Shown: in pieces, positions 32,644 through 34,006 of the stretch
Numbering within the stretch: the first letter of the stretch is position 1
How the letters are laid out: each line of letters begins with the position of its first letter
DNA from: a virus
Virus record (IMG/VR): IMGVR_UViG_3300043436_000846
Span: 1 to 34,006 of that record
Reading direction: 5' to 3' (one strand)
DNA length: 34,006 nucleotides
The notes under the pieces: model-generated
What the model was told of the DNA's origin: nothing
Database searches by the model: none
Seen by the model: only the letters and a program-made list of their open reading frames with translations
Made by a program: the position numbers and the translations under genes

Positions 32644-33584
32644 AGATAGGTTACATAGTACACTTTGAAGACGTTGGAGGGGTTGAGTATCACCGCCTTT
32701 ACAAACCGCTTAGCCTTATTGGTTTGGAGGTCGTTCGATGCGTTGGAGTAGACAAGGGCATTCTAGAGATGGAGTTTGATGTGGTAATTTTTAACCGCGT
32801 GTTACCTTGCATGAAGCAGTCGGAGTTGATTAACGACCTGCGCAAAGCTGGCACGTATGTGATATGCGATATAGACGATAGTTGGGTGCTAGATGGCGGC
32901 CACTACCTAGCCAAACATTGGAAGGTGAACAATATCAAGTCCCGTATTATTGGCGCAATTATGGCAAGTGATGAAGTATGGGTAACGCATCAACACCTAG
33001 CTAACCTAGTCACTCCGCTAAACAGTAACGTGTATGTTATACCCAATGCAATAGATCCCGATGAACAGCAATGGAAACCAACCTACAACGGTAACGGTCG
33101 CATTGGGTGGACTGGCAGCATTACCCATGTGAACGACCTGCTTTTAACGGCTGGAAGTTGGAACGGAATCGAACCCGTAATATGTGGCTACGTGGAGGGC
33201 GAGCCCGAATGGACAAGGCTAAGCGATAACCTACCAGCTACCTATGTCAAAGGGCTAGACGTTTGGAATTATGCTATGCTTTACGACCAGTTCGATATTG
33301 CTATTGCACCGCTAACAGATGCAAAGTTTAACACCTACAAATCCAACCTCAAAATACTTGAAGCTGGCTTCAAAGGCAAGCCGATATTTGTACAAGATAT
33401 GCACCCATACATTGACAAGGCAAAGGGAATTTACCACGTGTCAAATTGGTTTGAGGGCATAAGAACAGCAAGCAGAATGAGTGATGCGCAAATAGAAGAT
33501 GAAGGTATGGAACTGATGACTTACTGCTTCGACAAGTACGACCTTAACAAGATTAACGACTTACGAAAAGAACGCCTATTATGA
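32640..33584 (+). CDS. GT-B type glycosyltransferase between terL and a structural gene
   Basis: The 314-aa protein resembles glycosyltransferase family 4 enzymes: N-terminal GYIVHFEDVGGVEYHRLYKP, ICDIDDSW, VYVIPNAID, RIGWTGSITHVND and the C-terminal donor-binding KSNLKILEAGFKGKPIFVQD. It overlaps both terL (4 nt) and the next gene (4 nt). This location is unusual for a glycan gene and suggests late expression with the virion genes. Inferred: glycosylation of capsid or tail proteins. Confidence 0.7.
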   Translation: MKIGYIVHFEDVGGVEYHRLYKPLSLIGLEVVRCVGVDKGILEMEFDVVIFNRVLPCMKQSELINDLRKAGTYVICDIDDSWVLDGGHYLAKHWKVNNIKSRIIGAIMASDEVWVTHQHLANLVTPLNSNVYVIPNAIDPDEQQWKPTYNGNGRIGWTGSITHVNDLLLTAGSWNGIEPVICGYVEGEPEWTRLSDNLPATYVKGLDVWNYAMLYDQFDIAIAPLTDAKFNTYKSNLKILEAGFKGKPIFVQDMHPYIDKAKGIYHVSNWFEGIRTASRMSDAQIEDEGMELMTYCFDKYDLNKINDLRKERLL

Positions 33585-34006
33585 AACTCAAACTACCTAC
33601 TTCATGGGATGCGGTGACCCTAGCTGAATGGCAAGCAATCCGAAAGATACTAAGCGAAGATGAAGACCCTTATCTAACGGAGTGTGCCATCATTAGCACG
33701 CTATCCGGTGCAGATATGGATGTGATTATGTCGCTTACTCGGCATGAGCACGGGCGAATAATGACCAACACGCTGAAATTCCTAAACACCGTACCTAATG
33801 GCAAGCTAAAGACTAGGGTTAAAGTAGGCGGCAAGTGGTATAGAATTGAATCACAGGCAAAGGATATAACAGGGGGGCAGTATATCGACATGAACCACTT
33901 TATTAAGGACGTGGACAAAGTAGATTTTAACCTGCACAACGTGATTGCTTGCCTTGCTACTCCGTTAAAGTGGGGTTTTATCAAGCAGCCATACAACGGC
34001 AAAGAA
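33581..34006 (+). CDS. Unknown virion-region protein, cut by the right edge
   Basis: 142 codons are visible, starting MKLKLPTSWDAVTLAEWQAI and open to the last base. It has a KLKTRVKVGGKWYRIESQAK segment and an IDMNHFIKDVDKVDFNLHNV end. The pattern recalls a Bacteroidota phage family located between terminase and tail genes (possibly tail assembly), whose members normally continue with about 60 more residues. If the map is circular with nothing missing, it would continue in frame into bases 1-42 for a total of 155 aa. Confidence 0.55.
   Translation, partial: MKLKLPTSWDAVTLAEWQAIRKILSEDEDPYLTECAIISTLSGADMDVIMSLTRHEHGRIMTNTLKFLNTVPNGKLKTRVKVGGKWYRIESQAKDITGGQYIDMNHFIKDVDKVDFNLHNVIACLATPLKWGFIKQPYNGKE

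Overview
This window looks like a nearly complete genome of a tailed double-stranded DNA phage (siphovirus-like Caudoviricetes) infecting a Bacteroidota host. Every convincing gene lies on the + strand, packed end to start with many ATGA or TAATG overlaps. The host assignment is inferred from gene families I associate with Bacteroidota phages (DUF3127-type OB protein, BT4734-type primase N-terminus, the LNPYGGFD-type tail protein, DUF6712-type connector), from -7 boxes of the TAnnTTTG type, and from A-rich leaders without clear Shine-Dalgarno sequences. I see no integrase, transposase, rRNA, tRNA or CRISPR array.

Layout. 1-15261 is the morphogenesis block: two large tail proteins, tape measure, XkdF-like prohead protease, scaffold candidate, major capsid protein, tail tube candidate, two small structural proteins, a portal fused to a winged-helix-like and a MuF-like segment, a head-tail connector, a neck protein fused to a long fibre, then holin-like and membrane coiled-coil proteins and a tiny basic protein. 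Two hairpin terminators flank the tail tube gene. 15277-17923 holds an exonuclease and small regulators, including a DnaA domain IV-like protein and a WYL-type HTH without its effector domain. 17924-18362 is a non-coding control region with five iteron-like repeats and a candidate structured RNA. 18363-25516 is replication and recombination: primase-helicase, SF2 helicase, VRR-NUC nuclease, adenine methyltransferase, ERF annealing protein, Gp157-like protein and an SSB-like OB protein. 25516-28816 is accessory: a secreted mini-protein, a DUF5675 protein, an exonuclease in what looks like an integron-type gene cassette, membrane proteins and a sigma-like regulator. 28807-34006 holds two glycosyltransferases, a NeuD-like acetyltransferase, a small lipoprotein, both terminase subunits, a third glycosyltransferase, and a gene running off the right end.

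The left edge is open in frame 1 and the right edge ends exactly on a codon boundary, so the two partial genes could be one gene split by linearisation of a circular map, although extra sequence may be missing there.

The most notable observations are: (1) a 674-bp segment with the full architecture of an integron gene cassette, with one AT-rich ORF, complementary 9-bp cassette ends and attC-like imperfect palindromes; (2) a five-copy 16-bp iteron cluster, a likely origin or operator; (3) two candidate ~100-nt structured RNAs, each behind a Bacteroidota-type -7 box; (4) a 67/68-bp promoter-leader module present twice; (5) fusions in the portal and the neck-fibre proteins. All family assignments were made by reading translations, without database searches.
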